A stretch of 16,010 bases of DNA from DATLNF01 sp046590575. GTDB lineage: Bacteria > Actinomycetota > Actinomycetes > BP-191. Location of the stretch: positions 1 through 16,010 of the forward strand of contig JBKJUS010000110.1 in assembly GCA_046590575.1 (NCBI GenBank), written 5' to 3'. This document shows, piece by piece, positions 7,969 to 14,820 of the stretch. The position numbers and the translations under genes are program-made. The notes beneath the pieces were generated by a model. That model was given only the letters and a program-made list of their open reading frames with translations, made no database searches and was not told where the DNA came from. The first letter of the stretch is position 1. Each line of letters starts with the position of its first letter.

Positions 7969-8826
7969 ATGAGTGCTCGACTGTTACCGGGTGGTCCCGT
8001 GGCGGATGCGGTCTTTGCTGACCTCCTCCCGCGAATCGCCGCGCTGCGGGCGCTGGGCCGCGTGCCAGGGCTCGGTACGATCCTGGTCGGTGACGACTCG
8101 GCGAGCGCCGGCTACGTCGGGATGAAGATGGCGAAAGCGGCCGATCTCGGCCTGGGCTCCCCTCACATCCACTTGCCGCAGTCGGCCACCACGGCCGATG
8201 TCGTCGCAGCGATCCGCGAGTTCAACGCCGAACCAACTGTCACCGCGATGATTCTGCAGCACCCCACGCCGCCGCAGGTCGACTTCGACGCCGCGTTGCT
8301 TGAGATCAACCCTGACAAGGACAACGACGGCATGCATCCGGTCAACATGGGCCGGCTCGCGCTGGGGATGCCCGGCCCGGTCCCGTGCACGCCAGCCGGC
8401 ATCGAGGCGCTTCTCGCGTTTCATGGCATTCCGGTGGCGGGTCGAGAGGTCTGCATCCTCGGCCGGGGTACGACGCTCGGCCGACCACTTGCCCTGCTTC
8501 TCACGCAGAAGCGACCCACGGCCAATGCCGCCGTCACCGTGGTCCATACCGGAGTACCGGACTGGCCGTCGTACACCCGCCGTGCCGAGATCGTCATTGC
8601 TGCCGCGGGAGTGCCGGGCATCCTGGCGCCGGAACACATCACTGCGGGCGCGGTGGTGGTGGGCGGGGGAGTGCGCTACGAGGGCCGTCGGCTGCTGCCT
8701 GATGTCGACGAGCGCTGTGCGGACGTCGCTGGGGCGATCACGCCACGGGTCGGGGGCGTGGGGCCGACGACGGTAGCGATGCTCTTTCGCAACTGCGTCG
8801 AAGCGGCTGAACGGCGTGCGGAGTGA
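7969..8826 (+). CDS. folD: Bifunctional methylenetetrahydrofolate dehydrogenase / methenyltetrahydrofolate cyclohydrolase
   Basis: FolD interconverts 5,10-methylene-, 5,10-methenyl- and 10-formyl-THF, supplying the formyl donor for PurN and PurH encoded just upstream. The protein is 285 aa, the family norm. Catalytic Tyr49 and Lys53 are in GYVGMK, Gln97 is in ILQHPTP, and the Asp pair 118/120 is in KDNDGMHP. The dinucleotide site carries GRGTTLGRP, the actinobacterial form of the family motif. One oddity is that the usual DVG segment near residues 225-230 reads VVVGGGVRYEG, and the end reads TPRVGGVGPTT instead of TPVPGGVGPMT. No Shine-Dalgarno is visible. CAGACT (7956-7961) lies seven bases before the ATG, so the mRNA may be leaderless. 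The gene is 132 bp after purH and convergent with the FHA gene. Confidence 0.94.
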   Translation: MSARLLPGGPVADAVFADLLPRIAALRALGRVPGLGTILVGDDSASAGYVGMKMAKAADLGLGSPHIHLPQSATTADVVAAIREFNAEPTVTAMILQHPTPPQVDFDAALLEINPDKDNDGMHPVNMGRLALGMPGPVPCTPAGIEALLAFHGIPVAGREVCILGRGTTLGRPLALLLTQKRPTANAAVTVVHTGVPDWPSYTRRAEIVIAAAGVPGILAPEHITAGAVVVGGGVRYEGRRLLPDVDERCADVAGAITPRVGGVGPTTVAMLFRNCVEAAERRAE

Positions 8827-8835
8827 TGCCGCTTG

Positions 8836-9645
8836 TCAGCTGATCCGGCGTACGCCGGGGGCCGGCACGTTGGCGTGGGGCAGCGAGGTCGACGCGCGGG
8901 GTGCGGGAGGTGAGGAGCGCGCCGCAGTGCCCGTCGCCCGCGTTGCTGAGGCGCTAGCCCGGGTCTGTGCTGATGCCGTGGTCGACTTAGCGGCTGACGA
9001 AGGTGCGACGCTAGGGGTGATCCCGGGGGGCGTCGCGCCAGGGTCCGACGGTGCCTCTGGCAGCGGCCGGACGACCCCGGCCGCGATGACTTCGTTGGCC
9101 AGTTTGGCTCGCCGGTTGGTGCCCTCCGGGATCCGAAACTTTTGGTAGAGACGCAGGAGGTGCTGCTTCACAGCTGCCTCGGTCACGACCAGCTCATCGG
9201 CGATCTCTCGCGCGCTCGCCGGGGCGACAAAGGCGTCCTGGCGCAGGGCCGGCCGGCACAGTGCGGTCAGCACTTCGAGCTCGCGACGGGTGAGGTCGGG
9301 CGCCGTGATCCGGCGCAGCTCCATCGTGTCCACTGCGGCGGAGCCGTCAGCGCTTTCCACCACCCCGCCTACCCGCGCGCGGGCGGTCCCGAAAGCGATG
9401 ACGTCGCCGGTGTGCAGCGTCCGCCGACCCACCGGGCGACCGTTGACCCGGGTGCCGTTGGAGGACAGGCCCAGGTCTTCGACGTAGACGTAGGGACCGC
9501 GGCGAACCAGCTCGGCGTGAAGCCTCGAGACAGTCGGGTCGTCCAGCGCGATATCCACGCCCTGACCGCGACCGACGGTGGTGACCTCCGTCGAGAGCTC
9601 CACGACATCACCAGACTCCTCAAGTCTGAGGAACGGCACTCCCAC
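8836..9645 (-). CDS. FHA domain protein with C-terminal LuxR-like helix-turn-helix
   Basis: This looks like a phosphothreonine-sensing DNA-binding protein. From the GTG at 9645 it is 269 aa. The FHA domain spans about residues 7-93 with all core residues: VGRG (24-27), SRLH (41-44) and SSNGTRVNG (61-69). A LuxR/GerE-like HTH follows (about 118-190), with LTRRELEVL, then AREIADELVVTEAAVKQHLLRLYQKF. The final ~80 residues are a disordered Ala/Ser/Pro/Thr-rich tail. GTG 9645 is chosen because AGGAGG (complement of 9654-9659) lies eight bases upstream. An ATG at 9711 would add 22 residues but lacks a good ribosome-binding site. FHA domains bind proteins phosphorylated by Ser/Thr kinases. The gene is divergent from citrate synthase and lies among TCA genes, which suggests but does not prove a metabolic role. 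Confidence 0.85.
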   Translation of the reverse strand: MGVPFLRLEESGDVVELSTEVTTVGRGQGVDIALDDPTVSRLHAELVRRGPYVYVEDLGLSSNGTRVNGRPVGRRTLHTGDVIAFGTARARVGGVVESADGSAAVDTMELRRITAPDLTRRELEVLTALCRPALRQDAFVAPASAREIADELVVTEAAVKQHLLRLYQKFRIPEGTNRRAKLANEVIAAGVVRPLPEAPSDPGATPPGITPSVAPSSAAKSTTASAQTRASASATRATGTAARSSPPAPRASTSLPHANVPAPGVRRIS

Positions 9646-9653
9646 GGTCACTA

Positions 9654-9659
9654 CCTCCT
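9654..9659 (-). promoter_or_regulatory. Strong ribosome-binding site deciding the FHA-HTH gene start
   Basis: On the minus strand AGGAGG is followed by eight bases and then GTG (9645-9643). This is the best Shine-Dalgarno match in the window, and it lies inside the longer open frame that starts at 9711. It argues that translation begins at 9645. Confidence 0.65.
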
Positions 9660-9746
9660 GGTCGCTTCGCCACGCTGACCGCCCTGGCAGGACAATCAGC
9701 TCTCCTGTCATGTCGGGTACCCCGGGCGCGGAGCACCGAACCGTGT

Positions 9747-9777
9747 TTGTCCGGCTCTTACGGCAAGTGCGTAGACT
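9747..9777 (+). promoter_or_regulatory. Probable citrate synthase promoter
   Basis: TTGTCC (9747-9752) and TAGACT (9772-9777, a TAnnnT -10) are 19 bp apart and about 30 bp before the ATG of citrate synthase. The region is intergenic only if the divergent FHA gene starts at 9645; both candidate FHA starts leave this promoter free. Confidence 0.4.
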
Positions 9778-9806
9778 TCGACGCGGAATCGGGAGGACAG
9801 ACCACT

Positions 9807-10931
9807 ATGGAGAAGCCCGCAAAGGGCCTTGCCGACGTCGTTGCCGCATCGACTGCTCTTTCGGACATTGACGGTCGAGCCGGGCGTCTGTTCTACCGCG
9901 GGTACGACATCCACGACCTCGCCGGTCGGATCAGCTTTGAGGAGTGTGTGCACCTCCTACTGCGCGGCGCTCTCCCGACTTCCGCCCAGCTGGCCGGGCT
10001 GACAAGCGAGCTAGCGGCCGCCCGCGTTCTGCCCGCGCGTGTCGACGGGATTGCGCGGCATCTGGCGACCGACGCGTCGCCGATGGAGGCGCTGCGGACG
10101 CTGGTGTCCGTGCTCAGCCTGAGCGACCCCGACAAGGACAGCAACGCGGCTGAGGCGAACCAGCGCAAGGCGGTCCGGCTGATCGCCCAGATGCCCACGT
10201 TGGTCGCGCGCTACCACCACGCCCGGTCCGGTACGACGATGCCGGACGCCGACCCGGCGCTGTCCATCGCCGGCAACTTCCTGCTCCAGATCACCGGGGT
10301 TCGGCCGGAGTCGGCGGCAGCCGCGGCCTTCGACGAGTGCTTGGTGCTGCACGCCGACCACACCATGAATGCGTCGACCTTTGCCTGCCGCGTGTGCGCA
10401 GCAACGTTGTCGGACATGCACTCCGCTGTCGTCGCCGGCATCGGCACCTTGAAGGGCCCACTGCACGGCGGGGCTAACGAGGCTGTGATGAAGTCGCTGC
10501 TCGCGATCGGCTCTCTCCCGGCGGTCGAGACCTGGGTGCGCAACGAACTAGGCGCAGGCAAGAAGCTCATGGGCTTCGGGCACCGGGTCTACAAGACTGA
10601 AGACCCGCGCGCCACCCACCTGCGGCGGCTGTCCAAGACGCTCGGGGAGCTCGCAGGCGATACCCAGTGGTATGAGATGTCGTCCGCGATGGAAGCGCTT
10701 GTCCTCGACATCAAGGGTCTCTATCCCAACGTCGACTTCTTCGCGGCCAGCGTCTACCACTCCCTCGGCATCCCCACGGACCTCTTCACGCCCGTCTTCG
10801 CAATCTCGCGGATGGCCGGATGGACAGCGCACGTCATGGAGCAGCACGCTGACAACCGGCTGATCCGACCCGACAGCGAGTACGTCGGCGAGCGTGACCA
10901 GAAGTGGGTACCGATCGAGGAGCGCGGCTAG
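9807..10931 (+). CDS. Citrate synthase family protein
   Basis: This enzyme condenses oxaloacetate with acetyl-CoA to citrate. The 374-aa protein is the short form found in Gram-positives and archaea. The catalytic triad is present: His220 in GPLHGGAN, His259 in GFGHRVYK and Asp310 in NVDFFAAS. Other family segments are DIDGRAGRLFYRGYDI (20-35), HADHTMNAST (182-191), and ISRMAGWTAHVMEQ (333-346), which binds carboxylate and CoA. ATG 9807 is chosen because GGAGGA (9792-9797) lies nine bases upstream; the frame is open back to 9747, but that lacks a site. A 2-methylcitrate synthase (PrpC) cannot be excluded by sequence, but no prpB or prpD is nearby and mdh and icd follow, favouring a TCA role. 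The gene is divergent from the FHA-HTH gene and is followed 30 bp later by the ACT-domain gene. Confidence 0.94.
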   Translation: MEKPAKGLADVVAASTALSDIDGRAGRLFYRGYDIHDLAGRISFEECVHLLLRGALPTSAQLAGLTSELAAARVLPARVDGIARHLATDASPMEALRTLVSVLSLSDPDKDSNAAEANQRKAVRLIAQMPTLVARYHHARSGTTMPDADPALSIAGNFLLQITGVRPESAAAAAFDECLVLHADHTMNASTFACRVCAATLSDMHSAVVAGIGTLKGPLHGGANEAVMKSLLAIGSLPAVETWVRNELGAGKKLMGFGHRVYKTEDPRATHLRRLSKTLGELAGDTQWYEMSSAMEALVLDIKGLYPNVDFFAASVYHSLGIPTDLFTPVFAISRMAGWTAHVMEQHADNRLIRPDSEYVGERDQKWVPIEERG

Positions 10932-10961
10932 TGCTTCTGCACCGGATGGGGCCGTAGCCAC

Positions 10962-11399
10962 GTGAGCTCCGGCGCAGACATCGCGTCATCGGACCTGGGT
11001 CCGATTCTCGACCCAGCCCACTTGGTCGTCGCTCGACTGCCTGCAGGTTGGCGACCCGGGGGTCCCACCGGGACTTTCTCCGTCGTGATCGACGATGGGT
11101 CGGAGACCACCCTGGTGTGCAGCGAGGCGGTGCTCGTAGAACTCGCTGCGGCGGGCGCCGACGTGCTGGAGAGCGAGCACGGCTGGCGGCGGATCACGTT
11201 CGCCGGACCGCTGCCGTGGGAGCTCGTCGGGTTCCTCGCCGACGTGGCCGGCCGTCTCGCCGCTGCCCGGATTCCGCTCGCCGCGATGGCCGGATTCACG
11301 ACTGACCACGTGCTGGTGCGTGCCGCGCACGCGGACCTTGCTGTGGCGGTGCTCAGCGGCGGCCCGGCACCACCTCCACGGGCCGGCATGACGCTGTGA
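10962..11399 (+). CDS. ACT domain-containing protein
   Basis: A 145-aa cytoplasmic protein of unknown specific function. The C-terminal half resembles the CASTOR-type ACT domain (ACT_7). It has GPLPWELVGFLADVAGRLAAA (82-102), then RIPLAAMAGFTTDHVLVR (103-120), matching that family's pattern of a helix followed by an 'xAxSxxxTDxVLV' strand. Such domains bind amino acids or other small ligands and usually act as sensors. The N-terminal half is a beta-rich module (VVARLPAG; GTFSVVIDDGSETTLVC). The GTG start lies 30 bp after citrate synthase with only a weak GGGG upstream. The stop overlaps the GTG of the next gene (GTGA), so the gene is probably co-transcribed with its neighbours. Its ligand and any partner are unknown. 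Confidence 0.75.
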   Translation: MSSGADIASSDLGPILDPAHLVVARLPAGWRPGGPTGTFSVVIDDGSETTLVCSEAVLVELAAAGADVLESEHGWRRITFAGPLPWELVGFLADVAGRLAAARIPLAAMAGFTTDHVLVRAAHADLAVAVLSGGPAPPPRAGMTL

Positions 11400-11671
11400 C
11401 CCGCCCTTCGAAAATGCTCCACGAAGTACCAGTGGCCGCGGTGCTCCTCATCGCGGCAGCCGGGCTTTTCGCAGTGTCGCTGGGTTTCTGGCGCCGTGGG
11501 CTGGTCGTGGTGTCTATCGCCCTGCTGGCAGCGGCGGTGCTGCGGCTGGCGCTGCCCACCCGGCGTGCCGGGCTGCTCGCCGTACGTGGCAAGACGGTCG
11601 ACGTAGTTGTCCTCGGCGCCTTCGGCGGTGCCATGCTGCTGCTCGCTGCTGTTGTTCCTCCGCCTCGTTAG
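11396..11671 (+). CDS. DUF3017 domain-containing small membrane protein
   Basis: A 91-aa hydrophobic protein with three likely membrane segments (about residues 11-30, 34-54 and 68-88). The stretch RRAGLLAVRGKTVDVVVLG (56-74), with a basic-Asp pattern between the second and third helices, is characteristic of DUF3017. In actinobacteria this small gene commonly lies next to folD and upstream of mdh, as it nearly does here. Its GTG overlaps the stop of the ACT-domain gene by four bases. Biochemical function is unknown. Confidence 0.82.
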   Translation: MTRPSKMLHEVPVAAVLLIAAAGLFAVSLGFWRRGLVVVSIALLAAAVLRLALPTRRAGLLAVRGKTVDVVVLGAFGGAMLLLAAVVPPPR

Positions 11672-11708
11672 AGTCCGATGCTGCTCCCACCCGAAGAAGA
11701 GGTCGCGC

Positions 11709-12698
11709 ATGGCCGGCACGCCTGTCACCGTCACCGTCACTGGAGCCGCCGGGCAGATCGGCTACGCGCTGCTCTTCCGGATCGCCTCTGGGCATCTCCT
11801 CGGACCCGACACCGCGGTGCGTCTGCGGTTGCTGGAGATCGCCCCCGCGCTGAAGGCAGCTGAGGGCACAGCAATGGAACTCGATGACTGTGCCTTTCCA
11901 CTTCTCGCTGGGATCGACATCACGGACGACGCGCGGGCGGCGTTTGACGGCGTCAACGTCGCGCTGCTGGTCGGCGCGCGTCCACGCACCGCCGGTATGG
12001 AGCGTGGCGACCTGCTCTCGGCCAACGGTGGGATCTTCAAGCCGCAGGGTGCGGCGATCAACGCTGGTGCGGCTGACGATGTGCGCGTCCTTGTCGTGGG
12101 CAACCCGGCCAACACCAACGCGCTGATCGCCGCGTCACACGCGCCTGACGTGCCGCGCGAGAGGTTCACCGCGATGACCCGGCTCGACCACAATCGCGCG
12201 CTGTCGCAGCTGTCGAAGAAGACCGGCACCCAGGTGTCCGACATCACCAGAATGACGATTTGGGGCAATCACTCGGCCACGCAGTACCCCGACATATTCC
12301 ATGCCGAGGTTGCTGGCAAGAACGCCGCCGAACTGGTCGACGACCAGGCCTGGCTGGAGAACGAGTTCATTCCCACCGTCGCCAAGCGGGGCGCGGCGAT
12401 CATCGAGGCCCGAGGCTCGTCCTCGGCCGCGAGCGCCGCCAACGCCGCCATTGACCACGTCTTCAGCTGGGTCAACGGCACCTCCGACGGAGATTGGGTG
12501 TCGGTCGCGTTGGCGTCCGACGGCTCGTACGGCGTACCGGACGGGCTCATCTGCTCTTTCCCGTGCGTGTCCCGCCATGGCAGCTGGGAGATCGTTCAGA
12601 ACCTCGAGATCGACGACTTCTCGCGCGGTCGGATCGACACCTCGGTAGCCGAGCTGGTCGAGGAACGCGACGCCGTACGCGACCTCGGCCTCATCTGA
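11709..12698 (+). CDS. mdh: Malate dehydrogenase (NAD-dependent)
   Basis: Mdh oxidises malate to oxaloacetate, the co-substrate of the citrate synthase encoded 2 kb upstream. The 329-aa protein belongs to the cytosolic-type bacterial Mdh group. It shows the Rossmann loop TGAAGQIGY (11-19), Glu43 at the end of the second strand (which favours NAD over NADP), and the mobile loop GARPRTAGMERGDLL with Arg93 and Arg99. GNPANTNA (131-138), Asp160 in RLDHNRA, and the proton-relay His188 in WGNHSATQYP complete the site. The frame is open back to 11607, inside DUF3017. ATG 11709 is chosen because it begins the conserved N-terminus and has AGAGGT six bases upstream. A TAGAGT (11669-11674) could be the -10 of a separate promoter, but no -35 is evident. 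Confidence 0.97.
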   Translation: MAGTPVTVTVTGAAGQIGYALLFRIASGHLLGPDTAVRLRLLEIAPALKAAEGTAMELDDCAFPLLAGIDITDDARAAFDGVNVALLVGARPRTAGMERGDLLSANGGIFKPQGAAINAGAADDVRVLVVGNPANTNALIAASHAPDVPRERFTAMTRLDHNRALSQLSKKTGTQVSDITRMTIWGNHSATQYPDIFHAEVAGKNAAELVDDQAWLENEFIPTVAKRGAAIIEARGSSSAASAANAAIDHVFSWVNGTSDGDWVSVALASDGSYGVPDGLICSFPCVSRHGSWEIVQNLEIDDFSRGRIDTSVAELVEERDAVRDLGLI

Positions 12699-12754
12699 GC
12701 CGACCCGCCTACCGCATCACCCGACCCCGACTGCACCCGAGGAGTACATCCCGC

Positions 12755-13987
12755 ATGGCCAAGATCAAGGTTGCCAGCCCGGTCGTCGAACTCGACGGTG
12801 ACGAGATGACGCGCATCATCTGGTCGTTCATCAAGGAACAACTGATCCTTCCTTACCTCGACGTGGACCTGAAGTACTACGACCTCGGGATCGAGAGTCG
12901 CGATGCGAGCGACGACCAGATCACGGTCGACGCGGCCAACGCCATCAAGAAGTACGGCGTCGGCGTCAAGTGCGCGACGATCACGCCCGATGAGGCCCGC
13001 GTCAAGGAGTTCGGCCTGAAGAAGATGTGGGCCTCGCCCAACGGCACAATCCGCAACATCCTGGGCGGCGTCGTCTTCCGTGAGCCGATCATCATCAGCA
13101 ACATCCCCCGGCTGGTGCCGGGCTGGACCAAGCCGATCGTTATCGGCCGTCACGCCCATGGCGACCAGTACAAGGCGACCAACTTCAAGGTCCCCGGCGC
13201 GGGCAAGGTGACGATCTCCTGGCACCCGACCGACGCTTCGGCCGGCGAGCCGATCGAGCTTGACGTCGTCGACATGCCGGCCGACGGTGGCGTCGTCATG
13301 GGCATGTACAACTTCAACAAGTCGATCGAGGACTTCGCTCGCGCGTCCCTCAACTACGGTCTGCTGCGCAACTACCCGGTGTATCTCTCGACGAAGAACA
13401 CGATCCTCAAGGCCTATGACGGGGCGTTCAAGGACATCTTCCAAGCTGTCTTCGACGCGGAGTTCAAGGACCAGTTCGACGCTGCGGGTCTGACCTATGA
13501 GCACCGCCTGATCGACGACATGGTGGCTGCATGCATGAAGTGGGAGGGCGGCTACGTCTGGGCGTGCAAGAACTACGACGGAGACGTCCAGTCCGACACG
13601 GTGGCACAGGGCTTCGGCTCGCTCGGCCTGATGACGTCGGTGCTGATGACTCCGGACGGCCAGACCGTTGAGGCGGAGGCGGCGCATGGCACGGTGACGC
13701 GTCACTTCCGACAGCACGAGCAGGGCAAGCCGACCTCCACCAACCCGATCGCCTCGATCTATGCCTGGACAGGTGGCATCAAGCACCGGGGCAAGCTTGA
13801 CGGCACACCTGAGGTGACGGCGTTTGCCGAGACCCTCGAGAAGGTCTGCATCCAGACGGTCGAGGAAGGCAGCATGACCAAGGACCTGGCCCTTCTCATC
13901 GGCCCCGACCAACCGTTCTTGACCACTGAGGACTTCTTGGGCGCCATCGACAAGAACCTGCAGAAGGCCATGGCCTTGCTCACCTGA
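12755..13987 (+). CDS. icd: NADP-dependent isocitrate dehydrogenase, homodimeric type
   Basis: Oxidatively decarboxylates isocitrate to 2-oxoglutarate, making NADPH. The protein is 410 aa and belongs to the eukaryote-like subfamily (cytosolic IDH1 type), not the monomeric ~740-aa enzyme. Substrate-binding residues are in SPNGTIRN (94-101, Arg100), VVFRE (Arg109) and GRHAHGDQYKAT (Arg132, Tyr139). KNYDGDVQSD (272-281) supplies metal-binding aspartates, and AAHGTVTRH (309-317) is the NADP region. ATG 12755 is chosen because the family N-terminus MAKIKV starts there and GAGGAG (12739-12744) lies ten bases upstream; the frame is open much further back over mdh. The last three codons, including the stop, belong to a duplicated 18-bp stretch. 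Confidence 0.97.
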   Translation: MAKIKVASPVVELDGDEMTRIIWSFIKEQLILPYLDVDLKYYDLGIESRDASDDQITVDAANAIKKYGVGVKCATITPDEARVKEFGLKKMWASPNGTIRNILGGVVFREPIIISNIPRLVPGWTKPIVIGRHAHGDQYKATNFKVPGAGKVTISWHPTDASAGEPIELDVVDMPADGGVVMGMYNFNKSIEDFARASLNYGLLRNYPVYLSTKNTILKAYDGAFKDIFQAVFDAEFKDQFDAAGLTYEHRLIDDMVAACMKWEGGYVWACKNYDGDVQSDTVAQGFGSLGLMTSVLMTPDGQTVEAEAAHGTVTRHFRQHEQGKPTSTNPIASIYAWTGGIKHRGKLDGTPEVTAFAETLEKVCIQTVEEGSMTKDLALLIGPDQPFLTTEDFLGAIDKNLQKAMALLT

Positions 13988-14015
13988 GGCCGGTTTGCTC
14001 ACTTGAGGCCGGTTT
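13979..14015. repeat. 18-bp direct repeat spanning the icd stop codon
   Basis: CTCACCTGAGGCCGGTTT at 13979-13996 is repeated with one C-to-T change at 13998-14015, with a single G between copies. The first copy contains the final Leu and Thr codons and the stop codon of icd. The second copy supplies the left arm of the downstream hairpin. Confidence 0.85.
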
Positions 14016-14046
14016 CGGGAGGCGATTCAGCCCCTGAAACCGGCCT
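14006..14046 (+). terminator. Probable transcription terminator after icd
   Basis: Bases 14006-14019 (AGGCCGGTTTCGGG) pair with 14033-14046 through 13 Watson-Crick pairs and one G-T wobble, closing a 13-base loop. The hairpin starts 18 bp after the icd stop. No T-run follows, which is typical for high-GC actinobacteria. The tandem copy at 13987-13996 could pair with the same right arm as an alternative ten-bp stem. Confidence 0.62.
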
Positions 14047-14350
14047 GAGCTGTGCAAAATGCGACGGAACTGAGCACGGCATTCAGTGAGCAAGGTCAGG
14101 CAGGTGCCACGAGCCCCACGGCGAGACCCGCCTACCCATCAGCGTCGAGATGGCCTGGCGCTGCACCCATGGAACGCGTGTGACACCCGCGATGAGATGG
14201 TCGCGTGGCCACGCCACGCACGTCGAGGTCCGACTGAAACGCCGGCACCATGAGGCGCGAAAGCCATGAGTACCAACGGATGTGAGCCTTCCTCCTCGCT
14301 GTGTATGCCGTCAGCGCGTCGTCGGCCGGCTGGTCGCCCGCCGTGGCCGG
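14047..14350. other. Intergenic stretch without a confident gene
   Basis: Between the icd terminator and the end of soxR I see no recognisable gene or RNA. It contains a perfect 12-bp palindrome, GCGTGGCCACGC (14203-14214). On the minus strand there is a 44-codon open frame (14217-14083, starting GTG, ending HLPDLAH) with codon-like GC bias but no recognised family and no ribosome-binding site. It could be a gene remnant. Confidence 0.5.
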
Positions 14351-14797
14351 TCAGTCGTCAGGGAGCAGGCGGCGCGAGCCTGAGCCGTCTGCGCCGAGGG
14401 TGTCATCGGGATTCCATAACCGGCACCGTTGCAGAGAAAGGCATCCGCAGCCGATACAGCCGGTGAGGTTGTCGCGGACCGTCTCCAGGTCGGTGATGCG
14501 TTGCTCGATCAGAGGCTGCCACCTTGCCGACATCCGGGCCCACTGCTGGCGCGTCGGAGCCGAGTGAGGATCGAGCTTGGCGAACGCCGCACAGATCTCC
14601 TGCAAGCTCAGGCCGACATGCTGTCCGGCGCGGACTACCGCGATCCGGCGCAGGACGGCTCGGCGATAACGACGACGGTCACCCGTGGTGCGGGTGCTGG
14701 TGATCAGCCCCAGCGACTCGTAGTAGCGAAGTGCGGAGGGTGCCATTCCCGACCGGGCCGCCACCTGGCCAATCGTCAACAGATCCTGCTTGTCCAC
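14351..14797 (-). CDS. soxR: Redox-sensitive MerR-family activator SoxR
   Basis: SoxR senses oxidation of a [2Fe-2S] cluster, often by redox-cycling compounds, and activates promoters with long spacers by twisting DNA. From the GTG at 14797 the protein is 148 aa. The N-terminal MerR HTH has LLTIGQVAARSGMAPSALRYYE (6-27) and GDRRRYRRAVLRRI (39-52). A dimerisation helix follows. The cluster motif CIGCGC(5x)C places cysteines at 114, 117, 119 and 125, the diagnostic CX2CXCX5C. GTG 14797 has GAGG five bases upstream. An ATG at 14839 would add 14 residues but puts a SoxR operator inside the coding region and has only a weak site. In actinobacteria SoxR typically responds to endogenous or foreign redox-active metabolites. 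No classical SoxR target gene lies next to it here. Confidence 0.94.
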   Translation of the reverse strand: MDKQDLLTIGQVAARSGMAPSALRYYESLGLITSTRTTGDRRRYRRAVLRRIAVVRAGQHVGLSLQEICAAFAKLDPHSAPTRQQWARMSARWQPLIEQRITDLETVRDNLTGCIGCGCLSLQRCRLWNPDDTLGADGSGSRRLLPDD

Positions 14798-14802
14798 GTT
14801 GA

Positions 14803-14820
14803 CCTCAAGTCCGCTTGATA
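14803..14820. promoter_or_regulatory. SoxR box (operator)
   Basis: CCTCAAGTCCGCTTGATA matches the enterobacterial soxS operator CCTCAAGTTAACTTGAGG at 13 of 18 positions. It keeps the exact core geometry TCAAG-4-CTTGA (14805-14818). It ends six bases upstream of the soxR GTG, pointing to autoregulation. On the plus strand, TTGACC (14799-14804) overlaps the left end just as the -35 overlaps the box at E. coli soxS, but no good -10 is seen at the expected place. Confidence 0.68.

Noticed and set aside
12596..14002. A 468-codon open frame on the minus strand opposite icd
   Set aside because: It is the antisense shadow of a strongly conserved icd gene in high-GC DNA; its translation shows no family motif and no ribosome-binding site.
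14047..14350. Possible tRNA or small RNA gene in the icd-soxR gap
   Set aside because: I found no cloverleaf, T-loop GTTCRANNC or other recognisable RNA structure there.
14429..14818. A 129-codon plus-strand frame opposite soxR
   Set aside because: The minus strand encodes a clear SoxR with the full CX2CXCX5C motif, so the plus frame is a shadow.
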